The notes under the pieces are model-generated. The model was not told the DNA's origin. It saw only the letters and a list, made by a program, of their open reading frames with translations, and did not search any database. From Delphinapterus leucas (Eukaryota; Chordata; Mammalia; Artiodactyla; Monodontidae), in the NCBI RefSeq assembly GCF_002288925.2, contig NW_022098000.1, forward strand, positions 16,376,889 to 16,440,888: a stretch of 64,000 nt of DNA. The letters run 5' to 3'. A program made the translations under genes and the position numbers. The stretch's first letter is position 1; the number at the start of each line of letters is the position of its first letter. Of this stretch, positions 28,561-39,600 are shown in pieces.

Positions 28561-31500
28561 CTGAAGGCTGAGGTTTTGACTGGAGGGCTTTTCATTCGAA
28601 TCTCTTCCGTTTTCTCGATTCTCTGTGTGTTTATGAAGTGCAACACAGTGCCACCTTTCTGCTTTTAAAATCAAAGGCACGATTTCTGTTTCCCATTATA
28701 ATTCTGAAGCTCAGAGTCACAGAGGTTTATAGACATAAATGATGAGGGTAATTTGTCTTGCTTCAGTGGCCATTAGAATCTTTAATTGAGAAAAAATATG
28801 ACGAACAAGAGAAACGGATCTGCCACATGGTCCAAAAAAAATTGTTATTGATAATCAGAAGAGACGCATTATTAAGAACTTGGGGCCGAGTGAGGGTGAG
28901 ACCGTTTTATCCTTAGAAGAACTCAGGTCTATTTGATTTGGGTATGCCATATTCAAAAGGTAAAGTTTTAGGAAGTCGATTCATTTTTCTCTGTTCCCTC
29001 CATACTGGGAGAAATTAAAAACATTTCCAGGTGACACCAAAGTTCATATAACCTGGAGCTTGAGAGACGCAATCCAAAAATCACCCTCAAGGAATTTATC
29101 GGCACGGAGAAGGAAGGAGAGGGGAAATAGGCAGGATTTATTTCTGAAAACAAACCTTCATGTATTTAAAAGCTGGCACAGCAGGGGAGAAGTTGAGCAG
29201 AGCGAATCTGAGAAGGGCTGACGTTATCCACTGTTCCTTTCCACCATGGAGTTGGAGCCGCAGGGAAGCAAAGAGCCCAGCTTCCTGGGTTAACCTTTCT
29301 CCTGAAGCCAAGTGTCAGAGTTTCTATTTTAAAATTTATGCCTTAATCCACTCGTTCACTGATTAGATACCTGTCTGAGCAACTTTTGTAATCATAAATT
29401 AGCATGCCTGCAGATGGTTTGCTTGAAGCACTGTGAAAAACAAAGCACACACATATGTAGCGTTCTCAGATGGGTTCTTTGTTCTGAACTAAGTGGATAT
29501 AATTTTCTCTAAAGGAAAAGAAATAATGAAAGAGACCAAAGAAACAGACTTTGAAACAGGTGACATGACTGGAAAGGCTAGGTGGGTGTGGTGCTAAGCT
29601 AGGGGAAAGGAAAAATACTCAGAAAACATATTTTTCTTTCCTCCCAAAATAACTTGGGCTCCTTGGTTCATTAAGCACATTTAGACCCTTGAGCCACTAC
29701 ACTTGACCTTTCCAAGGCATCGCTGACCATTGGAGAGCCACCCACAGCCCGCGGTTGGGTGAGAAGTCACAACCTGCTTCCTTTTACGGGCCTCCTTTCT
29801 TCCTTGACTGTGGTATTTTCTTAATGGCCTTGGCACTTTGGGACTTTATTGAGTTATTTTTGTGATTTCCACATTTGGGTATCCCTCACCCTCAGATAAT
29901 TTATTTTCAAAACCCCATCCTAAGGATTCTTAAAACCTACAGCTGCCTTTTCCACTGGAAAAGGTGACCTAAAGGGGATCAGTGGCCCTTCTTTTCTGCT
30001 CTTGAGGCCAAGAGATTGATAGTGGGAAGGAAAAACAACTGACAAGAGATGTGGTTTACTCCTATTATAAAAAGGAGCCCTCTTCTGAATCCTTCTTTGT
30101 TATGGGAAAAGTCTCTTCATTATACATATGTGGGCAGTGGAAGGGAATTTATTCCTTATTTTCTGTGATACTTTTGAAATACTGTGAACCGAGGCTGGCT
30201 GTGTTTCCCCGAGGAATGAGCCATGAAACTGATCATGTATTGGTTTACCTGAAGCAACAGAAAACCCGCTGGTGTGTCCACAGAAACTGTCCGGTTGTCT
30301 GTTCTTCTCTGAGCTCCTTTCTTCCCTGATGACTTAAGACTTGTGAACCAACCTCCCTTTCCTTTAGGAAAACTGTGATAGAGACAGAGTGAGAGCTTTC
30401 AGTGGTCAGGACTTCAAGGAAGGTTGGACACATGGCCGTGGTAATGTCTAAAGCATAATCACGAAGGACGAAGGTTTTTATAAAGGTCCAAAGGGAGCAA
30501 AGGTGGATGATTTGGATAGCGTGTTGGCGGAAGGTCCTGTGCTTTGATCACCTCTCAGGGGTTTCCCGCGTGGGGTCTCCGTGGGTATTTTTAGACATTG
30601 CTGGCACAGATCAGACATAGCAAGGAAATTTGCTGGGGCCAGGGATACAGGAGTTTTTGGAGTCTATAATTAGGAAAACATAGATGGACCAAAATGTAGG
30701 ACATATACCCATTTTATCATTTACAGAACATATTTTGGCCCCTTTTTAATCTGTTCTATGTTGGTTCTAGATATTGTAAGCTCCGATTCCACCGTTCCTT
30801 GGTAGAGCCAAGTAGATGGAATAACCCAAGCTGGACACGTGCCTTTTTCCTTTGCTTTCATCCAGGCTGTCTAGGAGTTGTACTGAGGATTCGGTTTGAC
30901 TGTAGTTTGTCTGTCACATACTGGCCCAGTGGTGGCTTGCGAATTGAAGTTAGTAATAGAACGGGACGAGATATAGCAGTACTGGCCACCTGTTCTTTGC
31001 TGCGGGTCCACCTTCCACCATTGCCTCAGGAGAGGCCCTTACGTGGTGTGGAGGCGACCACTTCTGCATTCTCTGTTGTTGGGGGAACTGAAATAAAAGT
31101 AAATAAACATTTGCAACTGAATTGGAAGAAATCTGACAGTGAAGGATGAGTTGTAGCTTTTGCAGCGTGAGATTTGTGGCACACACTGACCAGAGGAAGG
31201 AAATCTGATGATCTAGATAGATGCCTCTGGTTGTTACCACTTTTGTTGTGTGCCTCTAGGCTGGGCACTCAACAGGATGAGCCAAATTCAGCTGTAAATA
31301 AAGGCTTTTATGGGGGAATGGGGAGATCCTTGTGTTGGAAGGAGTAGGTGGCATTTCTGGCTCATTTATATATGTCTCCTTTCATTCTTTTCAAAATAGG
31401 AATAAATTGCACTAAAAAAAATCTATTGGAAGACAACTTATAAAAAAAAATTTTGCTACTACAAAGAGCTTCTGAAGGCGAAACATAGCTGAGCTCTATT

Positions 31501-32395
31501 CCTAGTTCTATCCCTGGTACTATTTGGCCAGTTCTGGGAATGGATTTTGATAGTCTTCACCTCAGGAAAATGTAGTCATACTAGTCTCTTCCACATTTAG
31601 CCAGGCTATTGGATGACTCATGGTTTGTAAATTATTAAAAATAACTGCTTTAAAAAATATTCTTATTTGTACATTAGGATCTGAAATCCCAAGACCTCTG
31701 CACACTTATAAAGAACCTGTAGCAATGCAGTGAAATCCCAATGTTGATACTTCGACCCTTCTGTTCATGATGACTTTGGTAGTTACAATAACCTTAGGAA
31801 GAAAAGTCAGCCTGTATCTATATTAATTGGGCAAACATTTCTAGCAAGCCTGCTCTGTGTCAGAGCCTCTGAATGCTGGGTGCTGATGGAATAACTGAGA
31901 ATCTAACTTGAAAGAGCCAAAGGTAGTGCACAGTATTATCTTGAACACATCAGGATATAAAGCGCTTAATTTGTAGGGAGAACGAGCGGGGTCCCAGCTT
32001 TTATTTTAGTAACTTAGAACTTTACGGTTTACTTGTCATACTTTATCGTCAGCTGTCCCCTCTCTGTGGCCACATCCGCATTTCCTTACAGGCTTCAGTG
32101 CCCTCATTGAGAACTCAGTCCCACCACCTCCCACTTTATCTCAGCTTATCCTGTCGCTCCATTCTCTTCACTTCTTTGTCCCTCACCAGACCCGCTTCTT
32201 TCCCTGCACCTTTGAGCTTCACCACTCCCACAGGAGCGGGGTTCTGCCTTACAAAACGGCCTTTCAAGGACATTTTGACTCTAAGAAAGGGTTCCAAAGC
32301 CGAATGGAGTGTAACAAAATTCATCCAATTTAAAGTGTGTCTGTGCTGGGGGGTGGCTTGGGGAGGACAAAAGTTAATGTTCATTAGTTCATGAG
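28561..32395. other. Intron, no confidently recognised element
   Basis: About 3.8 kb of unique-looking sequence with short A runs (31418, 31442). Open frames such as 30799-31149 + lack splice context or family similarity. No CHR SINE is present, so this is one of the longer quiet stretches of the big intron. Confidence 0.5.
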
Positions 32396-32500
32396 GCTTC
32401 GGGCTGGATGCCTTATGTCTATTAACTTCTGTTTTACAAATGAGGAAACTGAGACCTCGTGGGGTTGCATTTCTTAGTCCTTCACACTAGGAAAGTCGAC
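32396..32500 (-). repeat. MIR fragment
   Basis: Reversed MIR: gatgccttatgtctattaac, then ttctgttttacaaatgagga and aactgagacctcgtggggtt. Confidence 0.7.
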
Positions 32501-32542
32501 TCCGTTTTCTCACTTCAGGTCCGTACTTTTTCTGCTGCTCTG

Positions 32543-32663
32543 CTTTTTTTTTTTGGCCAAGCCATGCAGCTTACTGGATCTTAGTTCCCTGACCAGGAAC
32601 TGAACCCAGGTCCCAGCAGTGAAAGCACCGAGTCCTAACCACTGGATGGCCAGGGAAGTCCCC
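32543..32663 (-). mobile_element. Short CHR-type SINE
   Basis: The T run at 32543-32554 is followed by atcttagttccctgaccagg, aactgaacccagg and ctaaccactggatggccagg. The flanks share ttttctgctg (from 32528 and from 32664), a probable target duplication. Confidence 0.88.
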
Positions 32664-33198
32664 TTTTCTGCTGTTTGATAACAAAGGCTTTGAATATCTG
32701 TGAGTATTTTGAGGGGGAAGCTTTATAGAGATCCCTATCAGGGGTTAAGACAAAGCTAGCTTAGACTCACATATATTTTTGTAGTCGTTTGGTTTGTCCT
32801 TTGTTCAGTCAGTGTGAACTGTGAAGGACTAGGATGCAAGGTGGGGGACCAGGTAAAGAGTCTCGTGTGACAACCAGCGATACCACTTTGGACTCCTCTG
32901 AGCCTTGCTTAACTTTATGTAGCCATCTTTTCTTCTTAGCGAAATTAGAATTGTTATTAGTCACAGGAGACGAATAATCTCACCTACTAAACAGGATTTG
33001 TTTTTTCCTTTTAGTCTTTAATGCCATCGTGGATAAATGCTCTGCCATGGTAGAGAAGTAATAATACTTTTATTTTTCGGTAGTTTAGATTATGTGGAAA
33101 ATATGTTGTTTTGGTGAAAATACAACATTTGTGGGAATAGTAACAAAAACATATATGATGTTCAGTGCTGCCCACTTGTTCCTTCTTACATTTTAAGT

Positions 33199-33308
33199 AG
33201 AATTTTTTTTTTTTTTTTTTTTTTTGGAGCAGGGAAAGGTTTATTTCAGGGCCAAGCAAGGAGAACAGGTGGCTTGTGCTCAAAAACCCCCAACTCAAAT
33301 AATGTTTA
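33199..33308 (-). mobile_element. Minus-strand retro-insertion with poly(A) and AATAAA, source unknown
   Basis: A 25-T run at about 33201-33225 is followed by ggagcagggaaaggtttatt. Read on the minus strand this is a transcript end with AATAAA about 15 bases before a poly(A) tail. Roughly 80 bases of body follow. The sequence ttttaag flanks both sides (33191 and about 33312), a possible target duplication inside L1-type sequence. I do not recognise the source transcript. Confidence 0.55.
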
Positions 33309-33309
33309 T

Positions 33310-33890
33310 TTTTAAGGTTTAATTTTTTAGAGCAGTTTTAGGTTCACAGCAAAATTGAGAGGAAGATACAGAGATTTCCTCCACACACGCACAGATCTCC
33401 CATCATCAATACCCCCCGCCAGAGTGGTACTCGATACAATTGATGATCCTACATTGACTAACACATCGTTATCACCCCAAATCCTTATTTTACATTAGGG
33501 ATCGCTCTTGGTATTGTTCATTCTGTAGGTTTTCACAAATGTGTAATGACACGTGTCCACCATTATAGTATCATACCGAGTAGTTTCACTGCCCTAAAAA
33601 TCATCTGTGCTCTGCCTATTCATCCCTACCCACCCCACTTCAAACCCTGGAAAATCCCTGATCTTTTCACCGTCTCCATAGTTTTGCCTTTTTCATAATG
33701 TCGTATAGTTGGAATCATACAGTATGTAACCTTTTCAGGTTGGCTTCTTTCACTTAGTAATATGCATTTAAGATTCCTCCCTGCATTTTCATGGCTTGAT
33801 AGCTCTTGATTTCTTATAACGCTGAATTCCATTGTCTGGATATACCACAACTTATTTATCCACTCACAGTAACATTTGTTTTAATTTAAT
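33310..33890 (-). repeat. L1 LINE fragment
   Basis: Long reversed L1 piece: agagcagttttaggttcaca, gcaaaattgagaggaagata, ttcattctgtaggttttcac, aatgtcgtatagttggaatc and gctgaattccattgtctgga. The motif order is undisturbed over about 580 bases. Confidence 0.9.
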
Positions 33891-34239
33891 TACTACATAA
33901 GAAAACATTTGCTGTGAAATTTCAGAAAATGCAGGCAATATGAAGAAGAAAGTAAAAGTCACTTGAAATTCAGCACCGAATATAACCCCAGTTAGTATTT
34001 TCATGTATTTACTTTTAATATTTTTCCTAATGCATATTTGTGTGTATGCATATATGGTCACACATTTTATTTCACAAATTTTTGCTCGTATCTTCTAAGC
34101 TGATTTTATTTTTTACTTATTGGAAGGAATTGGGCAGCATCCTGATTCTTAATCTCAAAATGGTAAATCTTCTGTTTGGTAAAGATAAACATTGTGAAAA
34201 TTAGCTTATAAAAATTGGCATAAAAAATTTCCTATTTTG

Positions 34240-34442
34240 GGCTTCCCTGGTGGCGCAGTGGTTGAGAGTCCGCCTGCCGATGCAGGGGACACGGGCTCGT
34301 GCCCCAGTCCGGGAGGATCCCACATGCCATGGAGTGGCTGGGCCCGTGGGCCATGGCCGCTGAGCCTGCGCGTCCGGAGCCTGTGCTCCGCAACAGGAGA
34401 GGCCACGGCAGTGAGAGGCCCGCATACTGCCAAAAAAAAAAA
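34240..34442 (+). mobile_element. CHR-type SINE with 18-bp target duplication
   Basis: Full sense copy with a 17-base A tail. The target duplication aaaaaatttcctattttg is exact over 18 bases at 34222-34239 and 34443-34460, the longest in the window. This marks it as one of the younger insertions. Confidence 0.97.
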
Positions 34443-34764
34443 AAAAAATTTCCTATTTTGGTTCCTTTAAAAATATTATAGCTCCTGGGATTATTTAGTT
34501 CCTGCTATAGTTGCCTGTCTCAGAATATAACTTACATTAATTATACTTTCTCCTCCTTGCTTTTCTTGTCTCTTTTTCCTTTCACCTTTATTCTGTTTTA
34601 TAGGTGCTCACGTGATGTCTGGTATGCTAAATGACCAAGAATATGCTATGCTGGGTGCCATAATCATGCTTTGAGGGTCTCTTCTCAAGCCTCTTAGAGG
34701 CTCCATCTCCCTACGTCCTCTTTCAGAGTGGTTCTGTGTGCCTTCACTTAGGATATCATATGCT

Positions 34765-34915
34765 ATATTTGTGTAGTTTCCAAAGTTTATGTTAACTCTT
34801 TTGATTTCTCAATAACCCTGTGAAGCAGGCAGAGAAGATGTCGTTTTGCAGGTGAGGAAGAAGCTTGAGAAGTTAAGGGACTTACCCAGGGTCACACATC
34901 TTGATTGAACATTTA
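34765..34915 (-). repeat. MIR fragment
   Basis: Reversed MIR: tcaataaccctgtgaagcag, then gtcgttttgcaggtgaggaa, gaagttaagggacttaccca and gggtcacaca. Confidence 0.8.
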
Positions 34916-35884
34916 ATGTTTAAAAACAGTTTAGTATGACTCAAAACAAATTCAAGAAAAGTTTCCTGCTGAGAATTTAAAGCAAAATGCAGAAAACATT
35001 ACTACAGTCAGAATGACTTCAGGTTATTCTAACTAGAAAAATTAATCCTTTTTATATGCCTTTTTTTTTTCAAAAGTAAGTAGGGATCAAATGCAAGTAA
35101 AAAAAAACAATTTAAATCAATTCATGGAGGTAAATAGATATAGGAAAAAAGATGGTCTCTTCAGTGTAGCAGCTCACACGTTATCAGGAACAGAAGGGAA
35201 AGATAGTGGTTTATCTTTCCCAACAGAAGGCTATAGGGAGAGTCAGTGGGTAGACCAGTTGTTCGTTCTCTCCTGGCCTATCTCCTTGGGAGCGAGGGTG
35301 TCTGGTGGAGGGCAGGTGAAAGGAGGATCCAATGTCAGACAGTGGCTTTACCTATTTCTGAAGTTCTAGAAGTGTGAAAGATGATACAACGTATATTCAA
35401 ACTTCTTAGAAATCCCTAACATCTAAAACTTGCTCAGTTCATAAAGATGTCTGGAAAAGAAAGGAGCATCCTGTTTGGCAGATGCTTTGTGTTAAGCTAC
35501 TTCATCTACCTGGAAATGTCATTTGAATTATTATTATTTTTTACTCAAAGCTTGTGAAAACGAAACCAGCCCTTCTAGTGTCAGACTTCTTACGTCGGGA
35601 GGCTGAGTTGGGGAGTCTGCCCCACAGAACCAGGTGGAAGAAATAAGCCAGGACGATAATGACTTGGCTGAGGAGGGCCTGTGACTGAGGGGAAAAAATG
35701 AGAGGCTCAGTCAGTCTTCGTGGTCCAAAGCTCTGGGAAAAGTTTGCAGAGGTCGTTCTAAAGCTGTTTTCCCTGTTAATAAGACAAGGAAGCTTATGGG
35801 CCTGGACTAGGACGAATAAAGGTGCTCTGATCCAATGACAGAGGCAGTGATGTGTTCTGGGGTAGGAAATTAAAAACAATCCAA
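34916..35884. other. Intron, no recognised element
   Basis: About 1 kb of unique-looking intron with short A runs. The open frame 35541-35927 - runs into the neighbouring SINE and is not a gene. Confidence 0.45.
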
Positions 35885-36030
35885 GGACTTCCCTGGAGGT
35901 CCAGTGGTTAAGACTCCGAACTTCCAAGGCAGGGGGTGAGGGTTTGATTCCTGGTCAGGGAACTAAGATCCCACATGCCGTGGGCAGCCAAAAACAAAAC
36001 AAAACAAAACAAACAAACAAAAAACAATAA
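35885..36030 (+). mobile_element. Short CHR-type SINE with CAAAA-rich tail
   Basis: Sense copy: ggacttccctggaggtccag, aactaagatcccacatgccg, then a tail of repeated caaaa/caaa units. aaaacaat occurs on both sides, compatible with a short target duplication. Confidence 0.9.
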
Positions 36031-37080
36031 AAACAAGGCAGTGCTAACTCAGAGGCAATGCAGAGTATTTGTTAAGCACCTTAAATTCTTGATGGTACTA
36101 CCTAGAGTTCTTATTTCACTTTTGTAACCTTAAAAATCACAAAGAAATACCGGGTTACTAGGGAACCAGCTATGATAACCTCCACCAATTATACCTTTAT
36201 TCAGTGCCAACAATGTGTTCAATGGCAAATACAGTATGCTCTTCTTCAGTTTCTAATCCTTTTTGCCATGAAAATTAAGTCAACAAAAATAATTTCTTGA
36301 TTATTTTTCCCCTCGGGTATAAAAAATTCTATTAAAAGTACGTGAATAGCAGACTGCTAAAGGAATCATCTAGTAGTTAGCTCAACGAACCTGTCAAGTT
36401 TCACATATTCATTTTGTAAATAAAACTGATTGGGAGTGATCTGTGGCAGGACAGAGGGACTGGTTTGAAGCATGATCTGGAAACATTACAGAACCTCCCA
36501 GCGCCCTGAAATTCCAGAGCTGCTGCTCTTTTATTAATGATTCTGATTCTCAAGTCAGTGGTGCCACTGATGCAAAACCTCACATTCCTTCCTCTCAGAA
36601 CAGACTTGTCCACAGGGATGTGGGGCTGTGTTCTTTGGTCCTAAAACCTGACAGGCACCTGTAGCTTTGGACTGCTACCTTCTTCCTTCCTCTCTCCGGA
36701 TTAATTCCCCTCTCTTTGTATGGAACATTCTTCAGTTCTTATTTTTATCTAGATTTCTTGAGTTAAAATCCCATATTCCCCCTTTAGCCTTAACCCCTAT
36801 TCTATCTTCTAGTTGAATTTCTTTCAGCGTGGGCTCTTGCCATAAGTGTTTGACCTATTTTTAGTTATTTATACACTTTTTAAAATTCCACATACGTTAT
36901 GGTTTTCCATTTTCAATGTCATACAACCATATTCCCACAGGGCAGGGACTCTTATCAGTTCATTTGCTTTGTAAAAATCTGCACACATAGAGTTACCTAA
37001 AAATAACGACTTGCTGAATATCCTTGAAATTCTGGTCCTGCTTTTCTCTGCATTGCTCAAATCGGTGAGGCAGCCACAGT
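36031..37080. other. Intron, no recognised element
   Basis: About 1 kb without a repeat I can name and without coding signal. Confidence 0.45.
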
Positions 37081-37190
37081 CTTTATTGAACACCTACCGC
37101 GTGCCCACAACTATGCCAACTACATACACATTTGGAAGGTAAGGCACAAGGTTCTCCCCTTAAGGAATTAAAATATGGTTCAGGTGATAG
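37081..37190 (-). repeat. L2 LINE 3' fragment
   Basis: The stretch tttattgaacacctaccgcg, then tgcccacaactatgccaact and ccccttaaggaattaaaata matches the reversed L2 3' end. Confidence 0.65.
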
Positions 37191-37249
37191 CATTTACAAT
37201 TACTAAACAATTAGATGATACATACTTAATCATTTGTGTGATGTTATCA

Positions 37250-37750
37250 TATGTTCATTCCTTCAACTAGTATTTATTGAGTCCTACAATATGTCAGACA
37301 CTTTTCTAGGTGTTAGGGAGATAGTCTTTAACAAAAGAGACAAGTTTCTTTCCCTCATGGAGCTTGCATTCTATTGGAAGAGGCATAAGCAAACACATAC
37401 ATATATAATATGCAAATATGCAGGGTGGTGATAAGTGGTTTAAAGGAAAAGGAGGCATCATGGCAAGGGGATAGAGGTCACGGACGGGAGGTGGGTGCTC
37501 TTTCATGAAGGTCAGGCATGCCTTGCTGATGGGGTGGCATTTGAGCAGATACCTGAATTAAATTACATATCTGGGGAAGGATCCAGGCAGTGGAATGTCA
37601 AGAGCAAAGGCATTGAGGCTAAGCTTCTTGACATGTTCAAGGAGTGGCAAGGAGGCCCGTGTGCTGTAGCAGAGTGAAGGGGGAAGTGGTAGGCGAGGAG
37701 GCCGCAGAGTGAGTCGGGGGCAGAGGCTGGTGCTGGAAGGCTAGACCATA
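37250..37750 (-). repeat. L2 LINE 3' half
   Basis: A long reversed L2 run in correct order: agtatttattgagtcctaca, cttttctaggtgttagggag, catggagcttgcattctatt, gtggcatttgagcagatacc, tgttcaaggagtggcaagga and gcagagtgagtc. It was later interrupted by the mariner MITE at 37753 and the long CHR element at 37891. Confidence 0.88.
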
Positions 37751-37752
37751 TA

Positions 37753-37803
37753 CGGGTTGGCCAAAATGTCTGTTCATTTGTATGAACATTTTGGCCAACC
37801 CAA
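37753..37803. mobile_element. Mariner-type MITE, 51 bp, near-perfect hairpin
   Basis: The arms gggttggccaaaatg and cattttggccaaccc are exact inverted complements, and the pairing continues through ttcat/atgaa after a 3-base bulge. TA flanks both ends (37751-37752 and 37804-37805), the Tc1/mariner target duplication. The termini match a small mariner-derived element I know from cetartiodactyl genomes. It sits inside an L2. Confidence 0.88.
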
Positions 37804-37890
37804 TAGATCTAGACTGTGGGGCTGGAGTTCAGGCTATAGAACAGGTCTTGAGTGGTGTTTAGAGCCATGGGACTGAAAGGAGTATTTTTA

Positions 37891-38250
37891 TTTATTTTTT
37901 ATTTATTTATTTTTAATGTATTTATTTATTGTTGGTTGCGTTGGGTTGCTGTGTGCGGGCTTTCTCTAGTTGCGGCGAGCGGGGGCTACTCTTCGTTGTG
38001 GTGCGCAGGCTTCTCATCAGGGTGGCTTGTCTTGTTGCAGAGCATGGGCTCTAGGCACGTGGGCTTCAGTAGTTGCAGCACACGGGCTCAGTAGTTGTGG
38101 CTCACGGGCTCCCGAGCACAGGCTCAGTAGTTGTGGCACACGGGCTCTTAGTTGCTCCGCGGCATGTGGGATCTTCCTAGACCAGGGCTCGAACCCGTGT
38201 CCCCTGTATTGGCAGGTGGATCCTTAACCACTGTGCCACCAGGGAAGGCC
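37891..38250 (-). mobile_element. Long CHR-type SINE variant
   Basis: Second copy of the long form: a TTTATT-rich tail, then repeated ggctcagtagttgtggc-like units, then the tRNA head ending gccaccagggaaggcc. No clean target duplication survives; tattttta occurs near both ends. Overlapping open frames 37852-38227 are artefacts. Confidence 0.9.
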
Positions 38251-39420
38251 CGAAATATTTTTAGATAGGGAAGGGAAGAGGGCCAAGGACAAAGCCCTGG
38301 GGTGATTCCCAACATTTGAAAATTAGAATTGGGAGAAGGGACCAGTGAGGGAAACTGAGACGGTACAGTCAGTGAGTTAGGTGGGGCCACAAGGAGTGTG
38401 GTGGGCAGAAAGCCAGGGACTCAGTTCCAGAATAACGTCACCAGCCGTGTCAGATTCTGTTGATTGGGTTTGGCCATACAGAAACTATGGTGACCTTGGC
38501 CAGGAAGTGTCCGTGGAAGGACAGGTTCAGAAGATGGTTTGGTAAAGTTTAAGAGGAAACGGGGGACAGGAAGTGGGAAAGGAATTTAGAAAGGTCACAG
38601 CCTTGGAGTGTGTTCACTGTAAAGGGATTGCGGAAGCGGAGAGGACCTGCAGGGGGAGGTGGCACAAAAGGAGGACCATTTGGACTTTGTTACACACCTG
38701 GAGCCCCAGGGCCGATCCTTCAGGAGGGAGTGTCCTTGACAAACTGCTCTGTCTGTCTCTTGGGGCCTTGGCATCGTCAATGGAAAAATGGGAATGTTGA
38801 AACCTACCTCTAATGGTGATCACGTATAGTAAGTTTGTCAGTTGTAAACTGCAACATAAATGTCAAAGTCTTAGCATCTTCAATGTGTGGTAGAAATTCT
38901 AAAGAAAGATGTGATCATTTGGAGGAAGCTGAGTCCTGAAGAAAGTGGGGATGAATTACTGGGTGAACTGAAGACATTCATTAAAGGCACAGGGAAGGGA
39001 GGGACCGTGCGGTGTGAAGAGGGAGTCAGCAGCAAGGCCAGAGTGGGGCAGAGCATGCATGGAGGGGAGAAGAGGAAAATCCAGCTGATGGTAGACCTGG
39101 GTGAAGGATGCAGGGCTGGAAGGCCGTACGGAAGAGCCTGAGTTGATGGGGCAGCCGGAGGGTGGCTCAGTGGGTTTGCCAGCAGGAGAGGTGGGAGTGG
39201 AAGGCTTTGGATTTCTACATCATGTGGAATTGCAGGAACTGCAGCAAATTCGGCCTCCGTCTGTGAAAGAGCTCCAGCGGTGGGTTGTGACTGGAATGCT
39301 TTAATTTGGTGGGGGAAGCAGGAGGAACCAAAAACAAGGAGGAAACAGGAGGTAAGGAGCATATGGGGGCAAGGAGGCCAGCTGGAAAGGTTCTTCCACG
39401 ACCCAAGTGTGGTGAGAATC
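38251..39420 (-). repeat. Probable L2 interior (reverse-transcriptase region), decayed
   Basis: Purine-rich sequence whose order (ggtgaccttggccaggaagt, cagaagatggtttgg, gaggaaacgggggacaggaa) resembles the reversed L2 reverse-transcriptase region. It lies where the 5' continuation of the L2 at 37250-37750 is expected. The longest open frame in the window (38880-39479 -, 199 codons) falls here. It is Pro/Ser/Leu-rich with no domain I recognise, as expected from reading a polypyrimidine strand. Confidence 0.45.
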
Positions 39421-39519
39421 AGGGTTGACTGAACCTTATTGTTTGGGAGTTTCTGTGCCATTGAAGTCAGTGTTAACACCGTGGAGAGGACAGTGCAGAA
39501 GGAAGGTGTGTCTCCATAC

Positions 39520-39600
39520 AGTCAACAGGTATTTATTGAGCACCTACTATGTGCCATTGCAGTTCTTGGCCCTTCTCTGGGCCCTCTTCCCAGTGCCATC
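39520..39600 (-). repeat. L2 LINE 3' scrap
   Basis: The stretch caacaggtatttattgagca then cctactatgtgccattgcag is the reversed L2 terminus. Confidence 0.65.

Noticed and set aside
30799..31149. 116-codon + frame in a repeat-poor part of the intron
   Set aside because: No flanking acceptor/donor pair that keeps the frame, no family similarity, and overlapping minus-strand frames of similar size.
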